Below, one piece after another: positions 10,561 to 22,600 of a stretch of 64,000 nt of DNA; position 1 is the first letter of the stretch; every line of letters starts with the position of its first letter. Under the pieces are notes generated by a model, which was not told where the DNA came from, did no database searches, and saw nothing but the letters and a program-made list of their open reading frames with translations. The position numbers and the translations under genes are program-made. This DNA comes from Amphimedon queenslandica (taxonomy: Eukaryota; Porifera; Demospongiae; Haplosclerida; Niphatidae), in assembly GCF_000090795.2 (NCBI RefSeq), contig NW_003546632.1, forward strand, positions 2,668 to 66,667. The letters are read 5' to 3'.

Positions 10561-11985
10561 ATGTGTACTTTTTTTATGAAATTCTTAAACACCATTTGCT
10601 AAGAGACACTATTTAGAATACACTGAAGACACTAACGACACCTAAAACATGTACCAGTGACATTAAGAGACACTGGTGACACTAAAAACTTAAAAGCACA
10701 AATGACACCAAAAACACTGGCAGATTGTTTGTCTCATTTAGACAAAACCCATGCATGAGAAAGAAAAGACAAAAATAAACTAAAAGAATTTTGAAATGAA
10801 TAATACTAATAATGATTGTCTTAGTCTATAATAGTAACAAATAACTCTAGACAAATTGTATGTAAGAAAACTATCAAAATTGACACACAAAGCATGCATG
10901 TTAGTGAAGTCTCTGAATTACATGCATAAATTATAATGACAACACAGTTAATGATAATGTAACGAATACAACTTTTAAATACTGTATAGCAGGAAATTTT
11001 TGTTAAGTACTAATTTTCATTTGTTTAGTTGGCCATTGTTGTTATGTCAGTACTATCTGTCATTAATGTCATAGACAGTATAATTGATATAATCGTAGTA
11101 CAGTTATTTCAATGTCTTTCATTTGATGGTCTAATTTTAAAAAGATCACTTATTCTTTTCTAAACATTATCATAAAGTATTGTCATTATTATTACATTAA
11201 AAATTCATAGTTTATCATTATTTTGACTCTTCTAGATTTCTTGGGTTGGTAGTATGGACTCAAGTTATCAACAAGTGCTTCGACTTTTCTTTTTTTAGTC
11301 CTTACACATAAAACAAGATAACAAGTACAGACCTTTCTAATTTTACTTTTGGAACTAGCTTTGAAGTTAACAGCTTTATCTGCTTTTTTCTTATCTATTA
11401 TGTAATAACTGTTAATAGAAATCAATGAAGAGTTATTAAGGGGGCGGGTACCTCAAATCTCATTAATTATTCATAAACTTTGCAAGTTGCTTTATACAGA
11501 GTTCTTTATAGTAGCAGTTTCTAACCATTGCAGATAGTTAGATATACGAAAAGAGTATCAGCAAATTAAAAATAAACATTAAACAATGTAATAACACTTG
11601 AAAAAAAAGTTAAAACAAAATAGCCACCTTGCCAACAATATCTAGGCAATAGGCTATGATATAACTTAGTGCTTCACAGAAACTGCTTTTATTTACCTCC
11701 TTTATGTTGAGATATGACAATTAGTGGAGTAAAACAGGACCACAACTCCCCGAAATAAAATCTGATCGAAAAAAGCCCCCGTATGAATCTTAACAGGTGG
11801 AGTCTTATGCAGAAGAACTTCCCACATACCACATATAGCTGCTCTGTCTCCTAAAAAAACGTCTAAAACAACTTTCACTGACTGTGCCTACATGTTCCAT
11901 TCCATATAAATTGGAAAGGTTCTAAAATTTACAGTCATATTATTAATAACTTATTAATAAACACAAATAAAATGGCAGTGCTGTT
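10561..11985. other. No supported gene; 3' flank of the Mutator-like element
   Basis: 10600-10720 has loose gacact/gacacc repeats. A 77-residue lysine-rich minus ORF at 11192-11425 has no recognisable domain. From ~11442 (gggggcgggtacctc) the sequence may belong to the Mutator-like element. That edge resembles the reverse complement of 18520-18535 (ggtggcaggtccccc) in 11 of 15 positions, a possible weak TIR. Confidence 0.4.
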
Positions 11986-12334
11986 TCACTGTGAATAAAA
12001 TGGTTCACGGATCTGCTGTTTGTTCGGATATCTTGGCAAAGCAAGCTCAAGAAGAACTGCCTTACGGTAAAATAATGAAATTTTGGGATACAATTCTTCC
12101 CAAAACTTGTAATCGACGGCTATTCGTTCTACCGATAAGCCTAATGGAGTCCAGATGACAAAGTCACACCACAAGCTGTTAGTAATAACCATTGTGCCTT
12201 GAACCTGATAGAAGTAAGGATATGATCTCTTCCGCTTAGGAACATTATTTTCCACTTGGCAAAAAATGTGGAAGATGAACAACCTTCAACCGGAGTCTTT
12301 TTTGATCAGCAAGAGAGAATGGACACTTATACTC
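11986..12334 (-). pseudogene. YqaJ nuclease, C-terminal half
   Basis: Reads KCPFSLAD right at the insertion edge, followed after a frame change by SYPYFYQVQGTMVITNSLWCDFVIWTP (12230-12150). It ends ISLFYRKAVLLELALPRYP. The YYQVQ-G-M box with WCDFVVWTP is diagnostic of YqaJ-like exonucleases, which have the PD-(D/E)XK fold and process DNA ends. The matching N-terminal half lies beyond the inserted transposon at 15804-16130. The break falls within the E-x-K catalytic motif. One further stop is visible. Confidence 0.85.
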
Positions 12335-12420
12335 TATGGCACGCGTTTTGTGTCAGAATTTTTCATTCTGTCATTCTCAATTCAATTCTCATTCTCATTC
12401 TGTCATAAGGAGCCCCACTT

Positions 12421-13990
12421 ATGGACTCGCCTATACAGAATTATATCAAGATGGCAGCATCTGAACAAGTACTTTATCACTGGCAAGAGCTGTTAAAGTT
12501 CATTAGCAAAACTTTGAAAGAGTATGACAGGAGTGGTTCAGAATCACAATCTTTGTTTGGATCTTTGCTGGAAAAGTTAGACCATTGCATTTGTTCTTTG
12601 AGGCATCTACTTGACTGTATTCCTGATGACTCTGATGATATTCCCCATTCCACTTGGATTACTTAAGAGAGTGGCTTTATATCATATTGGAGAAAGCACG
12701 CAGAAAGCGTACAGAATGCTGTCATAAATTACTGGCTCTACAAAGCAACTGCCATAGTAATTATGATTTCTTAGTAGTACAGCTACAGCAGCAAGTCTCA
12801 TACAAAGAGTTAACAGCAACTGGAAGATGGAAGATAAAGGTAGACATTGATTCTGTAGCATTTCTACGTTCCATTTCAATGAAGTGGGAAGAAATTGCTA
12901 GATTATTCTGTATCAGTCAGTCAACACTAGTAAAGCAATGCAAAGAAGCCAATTACTCTGATCCATACCTTGACATCAATGATCACAATTTAATAGCATT
13001 GGTAACTGATATCTAAAACAAATATCCAGATGAGAATGATACATGCTGCAATACAAAGCAAAGGAATCCGAGTTACTCGTGAAAGATTGAGGAATGTTAT
13101 TCATGACGTTGATCCAATCGGCACTAGTTTAAGATGGAATGCAAAGCTTTCTCGAAAACAATACTCTGTACCTGGTCCTAACAGTCTATGGCATAAAGGT
13201 ATGCTATAAGTATAGTCTAATGTTATTTTTGTTGTGTTCATTTAATAGATGGGAACCATAAATTAGTCCGCTGGAAAATATTCATTCATGCTGGAATAGA
13301 TGGCTACTCTTAGACTTATTGTATATATGCAGTGTAGCCATAATAACAAAGTTACAACTGTTTGTAACCTCTTCATTAATGCCACCAGAATGTACTTCGT
13401 ACCAGAATGTACTTTGACTGGAGAATGTGAAAGTCGCTGAAATTGTGTTAGCATATCGGGGATTTGATAAAGGCAGTATGATCACCGGCTTATCCGTACA
13501 CTATCAATGGATTGAGAGGCTTTGGAGGGACATCTTTAGGATAGCTATATTTCCATTTCATCAGCTTTTCTACTGTATGGAAGCAAATCATATATTGGAT
13601 CCATTACATAATCTTCATCTTTATGCATTACACTACACGTATATACCACGAATAAATGAAGCATGATATGAATTCCAAAAGGCTTGGAATATTCATGGAT
13701 TATCAACAGAAAAAGACATGCCACCTATTAAACTGTTGACACTTGGTATTGCAAAACTGGAAGCAGCTGGAAAATTTCAGAGAATTTTTATGCCACTGTT
13801 GATGCTGAATATGGAACAAATGTCAATGCACCAGTGCCCATTCTTGAGGACAATACTGATGTCGAACCTATTAATCTCGATATTGATTTATCACAGTCAC
13901 AAGACATTGATGTGCTTCGCAATTCTAGTTCCAGTGGAGTTGACATATATATGGAAGTTTTGAAGCAATTGAATGTCTCTAGCTCTTTCT
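12421..13990 (+). pseudogene. Integrase-core (rva_4-like) transposase, broken
   Basis: An N-terminal helical region (12421-12700) precedes a helix-turn-helix (SMKWEEIARLFCISQSTL, ~12880-12940). Next come GIRVTRERLRNVIHDVDP (~13060-13110) and the catalytic core. The core starts at W-H-x-DGNHKLVRWKIFIHAGIDGYS (~13190-13315), whose Asp is the first catalytic residue. A 50-bp intron (13199-13248, gt...tttaatag) interrupts this motif and restores the frame when removed. The second block, SVHYQWIERLWRDIF (~13500-13540), carries the Glu. It is followed by LHNLHLYALHYTYIPRINEA. Several stops and frame changes lie between, including one just after DGYS, so the copy is dead. The order and motifs match a family of metazoan integrase-like proteins. 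Confidence 0.8.
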
Positions 13991-14246
13991 GAACAGTGAT
14001 TTATTTAAATGAATTATGATAACAAAAGTGTAAATGACAGTGTCTATAATGGAATTATAATTAAGTGATAAACAGAGTGAGTGTTGCATGTGTGTACAAT
14101 TGATTTATTAATCAATAATAATGTTATTTTCGTGACATAATTGTGAAACATAAAATCTAAGTTAAAAAATGTCATGGAAAGGCACTAGAAAACAATTACT
14201 TCCATACCTCGACAGATTTAAAGGTGTAACCCTTAGCATTCATAAA

Positions 14247-15384
14247 TTAGGTTACTATACTGCAAACTGGCACATCAAAAATATCTGATTCCTCCTTAGT
14301 ATTAAGTAAACGATGTCCATCTCTAAACTTCAAAAAATCTGTAAGATCATCCTTTGAAAGCTTAATGAAATAATCACGTTTAATCCACAAGACTGGTCCG
14401 TTAGTCATTCTTCTCCAATCACAAAAGAAATAAACATATAGCTTACAGAAAGGTGAACCCACTTTCACACTCCTGTAATAAAACAATGTAAAGTGAATGT
14501 ATAACATAAACAAGCTAAGAATTAAAATTGTAGGTACAAATATCATACATAAAACTATAATACTACACATACATCACGAGGTGATTGCACAGAAGATTTA
14601 AGGTCAGCATGTTCCAAGATAAAGCCACAAATATGAGGATCAGAGAGCTCATGTGTCAAAGTATCCATTTCAATGGAGCTGATGACTGGGACTGGATTAT
14701 AGCTACTAGTATCACATTTAGTACAAGTTGGTAGGGATGGCATTGTGGTTTTCATGAAATTCAATAGCCCCTAAGCAATTACACTACTAAAAGTAGCATT
14801 ACTTATAGGTACAGACACAGTAACAGATGGTGATGTCAAAGACTGAGATTTCTGACTTGCATCCATGGCATCTATGCACTATATAAATTGAGAGTTACTG
14901 TAATTATTCATTGCTACATTACATGACAATTATGACATTAGCTGATTACGCTCAATGTTCATTGCCCCCTACCCACAAAGTAACACAAAAGCATTACCAT
15001 TAAAGGTTTGATGCCCAGTTGGAGATGTCATTTTCACAAGCTAGTTTGAAGTGGCTTTTAGATAGCAGTACTGTGCTTCTTCATCTTCACTGAAAAACTC
15101 GGAAAACAATAAATGTATTTTTTCCTAATAGCAGCGGCAAGATCCGATCTTATTTTGATGACAGCTTTTCAAATGAATGACCTAGCATTACCTCTAGGGA
15201 TATCAGTTGCACCTTTTGGTAAACAGTACACTTTATAACAATAAAACTTCTCTTCTTTCTTAGGTTTAGCTGTCACTGGACACTGACGATCGCGGCCGAA
15301 GAGTTTAGTTAGAGTGGTAGGCATTTTACTTCCGAAATCTCCCAGCTCTTTAATTTCTGAATCGACAGTACAAGGGTCGGTCAT
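14247..15384 (-). CDS. Second, unrecognised gene of the DDE transposon
   Basis: Convergent with the transposase. A first exon (15384 to about 15192) reads MTDPCTVDSEIKELGDFG ... CLPKGATDIPR and ends at a plausible splice site (agag-gtaatg). A middle part (14890-14580) has LPTCTKCDTSSYNPVP and EHADLKSSVQSPRD. After an intron with ...ttattacag comes a clean last exon (about 14480-14247), VGSPFCKLYVYFFCDWRRM ... FKFRDGHRLLNTKEESDIFDVPVCSI, then a stop. At least one stop (near 15030) interrupts it. I do not recognise the fold. A conserved Cys pair (CTKC) hints at metal binding. It probably has a role in transposition or its control, by position only. Confidence 0.5.
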
Positions 15385-15803
15385 CTATTTGCTGAATCAG
15401 TTTCCTCTTTTTTTCAAAACCCTAATCAGTAAGATCTACAAAAATTTTTAATTGTTTATTAACCTGGCTGCAAACTTTACCTTCTTTATAAACCAGGTCT
15501 AGTAATTTGAGCTGAAGGGCTGCCTTTTGTTTGCCCCATCCTCTCTTTGTTAGTTCTCTTATTACAACACCATAAAGCTACATAGGCTTACGTTAGTCAG
15601 TACTGACGGACCTTCTCAGTACTCTTTATCAAGTTGCATCACTTCTTGTTCCAATTTCAGTCTCTGTCTATCAACGTCTTCACATACTGTTTGGTGTGGT
15701 CAAGGTTATTATGGAATGAGAATGAGAAATGGAGAATAACAGAATGAGAATGAGAAATAGAAAATAAAAGAATGAAAATTCCTGACACCAAAGGCGCGCC
15801 ATA

Positions 15804-16130
15804 ATACTCCACTATCCCATTGTGACAACTTCCATCCTGAGCAACATACTTCACAAGGCCATCTGGACTGCATGCCAAAGAGTTATCTTTATATATGACG
15901 AGTCCACTTCGATTTATAGAGATGTTTTGATATCCACAATCAGGAAGATACTTCTTATAATTGGTTTCAGCATCTGTTTCATGACTTATTCCCCATTTCA
16001 GAGCTTTTGTGTTCACTGGTTTACTGTATAACAGCGCTTTCACCAAATTTTTCACAGAAATTGTTTGTCGTCTTCATGCTACCTTTCCACAGTTGGATGC
16101 TGTCAGTCGTAATCGTCTTTGTTGAAACCA
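15804..16130 (-). pseudogene. YqaJ nuclease, N-terminal half
   Basis: RLTASNCGKV (~16110) is the usual YqaJ start. It is followed by KALKWGISHETDAETNY (~16000-15950), where WG-x2-HE is conserved, then SGLVIYKDNSLACSPDGLV with the catalytic Asp of SPDG, and GIVEY. The reading then enters the inserted transposon. The other half (11986-12334) resumes at Y-K-C-P, so the insertion split E-x-K. Frame changes occur before 16055. Confidence 0.85.
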
Positions 16131-16455
16131 GACACTATCATCAGACTGCTTCCTTGTTTGCTGCTCAATGAATGATGCTTTTTGTGCTGTGACAAATACT
16201 TCTCTTTCTAAAAACTCAGCACATAGTCTACCTAGCTCTTCCTCTGAAACATCTCGTAGCTGAGAAGTGGGACAATAGTACTTTGACCCACATTACTGCT
16301 AGAACTATATCTTGTCTTCTTTCGCTGAAGAATGTATTCCAACTTATTTTTCCATCTTCTATCAAGTCTCAGTTGGTCTTATTTTTTGTTAGAGAATGAG
16401 GAAAGCACCTATAGAAATTATAAATAAATTTAAAACAGATTTTAAATAATATTTA

Positions 16456-18233
16456 TTGTACTTTTTCAGGTTCACTGTTTGTAGCCTGTGAGTGAGTTGT
16501 TTCCAGCCAATGAGGACCATTCTGGAGCCGTAATCCTGTTGCATAACATCGATTCTCAAATGCCCCTGATGGAATTCGATTGAATTGCTTGCCACCATCA
16601 AAAGAACTTTGTACAGAAATATAACACTCGGCTAAATTACTTGTTTTATTATCAATTAAGTGTTTTGCAAGCATGACTAGTCGATCACCACAAGCTAACA
16701 CCCTAGCATACAATCCTTCAGGTAATGCATCCAGTTTACCATCATATGCATTCATTGCATTTGTTTCTGTAGCTTCATTATGTTCCTCTATTTCTTCCTC
16801 GATTATCAATTGTATGGTGTCCTCTATTGTACAATTTGCATCATCAGAAATTGCTGACTCAGAATTTGTTATTACTTCCTGATCTTGTATCAGATGACCT
16901 CGTTTCTTACAGAAGTGATCTCCACATTTGCTGTGATCTCCAAAGACATGGGCAGGGCCATTTCAGAGGTAATGTCGGAGCTTAGCAACATTCTTACTCC
17001 TACTATGATATTAAATGGCAATACGTGCTCCAGTAGTAAGTCGTTGTATTGCTCGCTTGGTTAATCCTCCTTTACCTTTGTACTGAGGATGATCACGTGC
17101 CAGTTCCTCAAGACATGAGCGGTAAGCCTTATAGGCATGATTTGCACATTCTATTTTGGTTACAAATATGCCATAAGGTACAGATGATCTGATATTTGCC
17201 ATCACAGAACTGTCTCCATCACCAATAACAAACATGTAACGGATACTGTACAGGGTTTCAGACATTCTAAATCCTTCACAAATTATGTCAGTCTCCATGG
17301 CTGATGAAGACCCATTCCAATTTTTGTAGCATCTGTGAGTTGGAGGATCGGAATTTTTGTTATCATGTATGGCACATATCGAGCAGAATTTATTTCTCAC
17401 ACCAAGAAACAACAGTTTCTTGGTGTAGTGACCGAAGATAACAGCAACACCTCTCTTAGCATTATAAAAATGCTTATGAGTTCGTTTTGACCAGCCAACA
17501 TCTACAATTACTTTGATTGCTGGTATTGCCTGATGAAATAAATCAATCTCGATGGCATGATTTTTTTCATGCTCAGCATTATCTGCCGTACATTTTACTA
17601 ACTGCTGTTTCATTTCATCTCCCAGATATTTCTCAGTTTGTGAATAAAGTTTCTTATTCATTCCTGGTACAGCCATTGTGGCCAGTGTTTGGTGGAGTCG
17701 AGAGTGTCTTCCCCCAGTACTTATTTGCCCACGTACAGCAGAGCAAGATTCACTGCCCATCATACAGTACCATCATTTACTTTCACCTTCTGTGATGACT
17801 CGACTTTAAAACAACGAAAGCACTTAATACATTTAAAGCATAAAACTGAAGTCAATCCACAAACTTTTGTTTCATCGATAAGAATACAATTACCTCCACA
17901 GGAAGCTCTGTGATCAGTCATCATTTCCACTTGTTGTGATAGCTGGTTCACACTTAATATTCGTGATCTAGGTATGCTTTGACTGGGAGTTGCTACTTCT
18001 GTAGAAAGGTCATCACCATTATTTGGAGATTGCTGTGATTGATTATTGGATGGTGCTTCAGTTGTTGTTGCAAAAATTTGTTTCTGTTTTCTTGCCTCCC
18101 TTGCTAGCTGTAATGCCCTTTTCTGGTTTTTAGAAACTGAATTTCTTTTCTCAGTCACAGTACTTTTTAAATACTTTTTTGCAGATCTATCATACTGAAT
18201 AGTAAAATGTAATGAATTATTTATAATGGGCAA
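16456..18233 (-). pseudogene. Mutator-like transposase (PF20700-type), lightly broken
   Basis: The N-terminal part (18233-17760) is basic, then has a Cys-rich zinc-like stretch (CGGNCILID, CFKCIKCFRCF). The core (17763-17011) has VDVGWSKRTHKHFYNAKRGV, GVRNKFCSICAIHDN, YKNWNGSSSAMETDII, RYMFVIGDGDSSV, KIECANHAYKAYRSCLEEL and KGKGGLTKRAIQRL. These are the characteristic order and words of the PF20700 family: an acidic Asp in VDxGWSKR, GDGDSS, and the CANH box. A further segment (16980-16456) continues with GPAHVFGDHSKC, NLAECYISVQSSFDGGKQFNR and GAFENRCYATGLRL. There is a frame change near 17760, and one or two more lie downstream. It leads into the YqaJ domain on the same strand. Confidence 0.85.
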
Positions 18234-18539
18234 CCTAAGCTTACCTCAGTTTCAGCACTGTGGCATCGCTTTCTAGAGCTACTGGTACTTGGTTGGCTTT
18301 GAAGAAAGCCAGTTGGTTGGCTTTGAAAAAGCCATTGAATTGATACTGTTGTCAGTCATGAGTATAAAGAGCTCTCTTTATACACTTACTATTGACTTCC
18401 TGCGTACATTGAAGCATGTGCTTTTTAATAATTAACAGGAAAAAAATTCTGCATTGGTCATACTGTGAACATTGAATAATTAAAACTGTGAATATTATTA
18501 AAATTGTGAATATCATTAACAGGGGGACCTGCCACCTTA

Positions 18540-19390
18540 CACTAACCGTTATTTAATTTAACAACTTCTTTGCCAGCATACTGCACTTTATCATCTTAAA
18601 CTTTACAGTCATCATCACCTGCATGTGAATGCATCATTAGACAATTGTACAAAATCAATGAAACTATACTATATCCCAGTTCAGTTTGGGACGGAAGTGG
18701 AAGCAGCTGCGTGGAATTTGAAAAATGTAGCTACGTCACAAAAATGACGTATTTTAATGATATTCATAGAGGAATGGCAGCTCTGTTGTTTCACTCTTAA
18801 AACAGTCTTGCTCTTCCTGATAAGCAGTACAATAGCTACTGGAGTCAACTTGTCTTCATAAAGGCCATCATTATCAGAAGATCTTGCTCTGTTAGCTTTT
18901 TAAAACAAGAATTATCAGTTTGCCCTCTCGACCACATGTTCTTATGTAAACTATGACGTAGACTAATTGTCATAAAACGTCATTTTGGTATGCCATTGGG
19001 TTAATAGGGAGGACCCGTTTCTCAGGGTTTCCAAGAGCTGAGAGACCCAAGATTTCACACATTTTGATGGACTTTGGCGACTAAGAACCTGTAAAAGTTT
19101 CATCCTTATCCCACATTCCTATAAAAAGTTATTCCAGTTTTTCTTGTCCCAAACTCAACTGGGATATAGTATAATCATTACTTGATGTAACAACTTTGCC
19201 GTATCATTACCTGCATGTGAATGCATCATTAGACAATTGTACAAAATCAATGAAACTAACCATTACTTGCTGAAATAACTTCTTTGCCGGAGTTGCAGCT
19301 ATCATCACTTATGAATGATGCATATAGTGAACAAATCCTCAGAGTACTACAAATTTAACTTACCAATTACACCATCATAAACCTTCTTTG
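18540..19390. repeat. Short tandem repeat block split by a MITE
   Basis: A unit with cctgcatgtgaatgcatcat, tagacaattgtacaaaatca and atgaaact occurs at ~18617-18666 and again at ~19204-19258. It is accompanied by copies of attacttgatgtaacaacttctttgcc. The MITE at 18669-19169 sits between the two best copies, so the repeat is older than the MITE. Confidence 0.7.
18669..19169. mobile_element. Tc1/mariner-type MITE, 501 bp
   Basis: Inverted ends ctatatcccagttcagtttg and the mirror of gtcccaaactcaactgggatatag match in 23 of 24 positions. TA flanks both sides (18667-18668 and 19170-19171). No ORF is present. The TA target and CAGTT-containing TIR fit a non-autonomous Tc1/mariner element. Confidence 0.8.
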
Positions 19391-19601
19391 AAGTAACTGC
19401 AATGTGAGTATTACAAAATTACATTAATAGATAATATTTGAACTAACCATCAATAAGTTTTCTCTTTATAACATTTGAAAATGTATGCAAATATATAAGC
19501 CGGCATCTTTTTTGCTTTCCCCCTGTTGCACGAGTGATCTAATTTTGGACAACCAGAACTAATCAATGATTATCACTATAGACTATACTTTATCTAATTT
19601 T
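19391..19601. other. No gene recognised
   Basis: AT-rich spacer downstream of the P-loop gene; no feature seen. Confidence 0.4.
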
Positions 19602-22600
19602 TTATGAAAAATCAATGTCCTCCAGAAAAGCCTTTCTCTCCGTTTTAATGCCAATCTTTTTATTCAATATGGAATCAGAAATGAACTTAATAAAATCTGG
19701 CTTTAAAGGCTTGAGGCATATCTTCCACCCTGATTGCCATGACTGGTTGATGATTATAAACAACATCAGTTCTTAAAAACTTCCAGATCTGAAAAGTTGT
19801 AACTTTAAATTAGTGCATGTACATGTATGTATAAATAGATACCTCAAAAATATGTAGGTCATGACAAACTTTGATTACCGTATATCTGGAAATTTTTACT
19901 GTGATTTAAATTTTACAGGATTAGAATTTCGCAAAATTAGATTACCCATATAATTACATGCCACATTCAATAATACATGACAGTCTTATTTAGTAAAAAT
20001 TAAGTCACAGCACAATTTTAAGCCGCAAAAATTTCCTACTACACTACTTTCCTGATCTACGGTATTTCTTCCCCAACTTTATCCATGGAAGTACTTGTAG
20101 GTGTCAGTTCATGGTTACATGCAGTTGCCTGTAGTGCTATAATTTTAGGTACCATTTTCTCTTCAAAGTGCTGGTACACATCATCTTCCAAGCTATTTTT
20201 CCAACCTAAAAAGCATCAGAATTATTGGTAACAATTTTTAATAAGAAAACATACACTGTCTCTAGCAACAGAAATAAAAGCATACAGCAAAAGTAACAAT
20301 AGGCTATTGCACAATTATGAAAAAGCATGGATAGCCAATGATCAAAATCCTTTATAAAAATCTCATAAGAATATTACATGCAACTGTTATCAATGGGTTT
20401 TAAACTTAGCATGAATGCACAAGAACTTCATTATTATCACAAATTGTCAAACCTCTAGAGTGAACCATATTAAAATGGTATATGATGGAAGACAACGTGG
20501 TATAACACTGTTTCCTAATAGCATTCTCAACTTTGGCAATATGACGTCATCCATTTCCTTGATTCCGACATCCAAAAACGTGAAACCAAGCCCAATGAAG
20601 TCCCCTACTGCGCTATTAGACTTCTCATTGAGGTTTGGCAATTCTACATAATTCATCATTGAAATGTCAAGCGATGGTTCAAAAAACTCAATCAAAAGAC
20701 ATCTGGACAAGTATCTGGAAAAAAATCAACAATGTGGTAAACTTGCAATTAAAATATGAAATGATTATTACTATTAGCATTTCTATTTCTCGTATCAGGT
20801 TTAGACTAATTATGATTATTGTCAGATACAAGCTGTATGTGACACATAGGTACATGTGCATTAATAACTTTTTCAAAAAAATCCCTACCCAATGACTGTA
20901 CCATAAGAAGCTAAATTAAATAAAAGTCATAATAGCATAATATCTCTGGTTGCAATGCATATATGTACATGTATAATAATACCAACTTTTCTTGGTTCAC
21001 TGGTGTGAAATTGGCTGATCTTACTGCCACAGAACTAGGATTCTGCTCGCCATGCTTTATTATTGCCTCCTTTGCTCCATTAAACAGAGATACAACCAAA
21101 TCGCCTCCCATAACATACTAACTATATTATCCCTTACTCCCACCCTGGACCTCCCACACATGCATTCACAATAATGAGGTGTGGCAAGTCGGTGCAAGCC
21201 AATAAATTTATTTTTCAACGGATCAAAGAACAATAGACTAGGTGTGGCAAGTCGGTGCAAGCCAATAAATTTATTTTTCAACGGATCAAAGAACAATAGT
21301 TGATAATAAGTTAATAACGAAGGAACGACAAACGGTAGGCTGAGGACCAGGCCAATCTAGCATTATTTAGGGAAGCTGGGTGCCACAGCTTACCCAAGGA
21401 AAAAACCACCACTTTATTTTATTTTCATAGTGGTGGAAAAACCGAGGCCACAACCACCATTGGACAACACAAAAAACACCTACATACACACAAGCAAATA
21501 ATGGTAATAATAATAATAATAATAATAACATTAACACAGAATACACTACAATCAAAATGCTTTAATGGTAACTGTTAGTAACAAAATAAGCTAGAGTTAG
21601 TGCCAGAGTCAGACAGATATGTTTCATCACCATCCACCTAAAAATCAGCTATGGAGAATGTCAAGGAAAACAAAATTGTTAGGGAGGGGGGGAGGGGATG
21701 ATAATCTGCGTACACTAGTCTGCTTGCACGATGTATGCCGTAGACTGTCTCTTGACCAATGTCAAGGGTGTATATATAATGAATGATCCCCCAAGCCCCA
21801 CCCATAGGTGGTGCAGTCTAACAGTAATGAAATTTATATGGGAGCTTATTTTCTGCCTAATTCATTACATTCAACCGTCAGAAAATATACTTATTGAGAC
21901 TTTGGACTTGGGGTCATCAATGCCAAGTGGAAGAAAACTAGTAGCAAATAGTTCACTGAACTTTTCGTAGGAAGCATGAGATATGAACCTTGAAGGATAG
22001 GCCCCTGTAGGACCAAGGCCAATGATTATGGAGCTAGTCTTTCCAGTTCCAGATTTCTCACTTAATGCTAGTGGTACAGGAAAAGTACCAAGGATGGTTT
22101 TGTAGTGCATGGCCATTGCAGAACTCCTAGCAACAAGCATTGCTGGGATAAAGTTATGATTCACGTTCCTCTTTGTCCATGTATATAGAACTTCTAATGG
22201 TTTTGTAGACAATGGAAGTGTGATATTACAAGCTGTAGCTTGCCTAGCTACTTCGTGTCCCTCATATAGGTTGCTTATCCAAATAGACTCTGAATCTATG
22301 ATGTTACCTTTCTCATTGAAGTACAAAGATGGTCCCAGCACCCAGGTCTTGTCAGGCTGGGGTTCCACTTTACAGACTGCACTTTTACTGAAAGCTTTCC
22401 ATTATTTCTCCTTTTATGCTGTATAAACTCGGCTGGCTGATAATCATTGGAAGAGCATGTGATTCCATTATTGTTGGCGAAATTAAGCTGTTGCAAAAAT
22501 TTTTTCTTCTTTGTAGCATCAGAGGTAAAATAGCACGTTGTTGTTCTATAAAGTATTAGCAATGATGAATTTCTGACTGTTAATAATTAAATTTTATAAC

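Larger units (their letters stand above)
12335..15803 (+). mobile_element. Integrase-like DDE transposon (IS3EU-type?), 3,469 bp
   Basis: The ends are fixed by a 6-bp target duplication atactc (12329-12334 and 15804-15809). Long inverted repeats start tatggcacgcgttttgtgtcag on the left and the reverse complement tatggcgcgcctttggtgtcag on the right. They run on for ~75 bp through cattctcattctcattctg blocks. The element carries a transposase on the plus strand and a convergent unknown gene on the minus strand. The 6-bp duplication and integrase-like core suggest the IS3EU superfamily; that name is from memory. Confidence 0.8.
11442..18536 (-). mobile_element. Mutator-like element with YqaJ nuclease (broken)
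   Basis: A minus-strand transposase of the PF20700 'Mutator-like' type (18233-16456) is followed by a YqaJ-type nuclease domain (16130-11986). Such fusions are known from invertebrate genomes, from memory. The ends are uncertain: weak inverted similarity joins 11442 and 18536, and I found no convincing target duplication. A 3,469-bp DDE transposon has inserted in the nuclease part. Confidence 0.6.

Noticed and set aside
11192-11425. Lysine-rich 77-residue minus ORF
   Set aside because: Composition follows the AT-rich sequence; no motif or neighbouring exon supports it.
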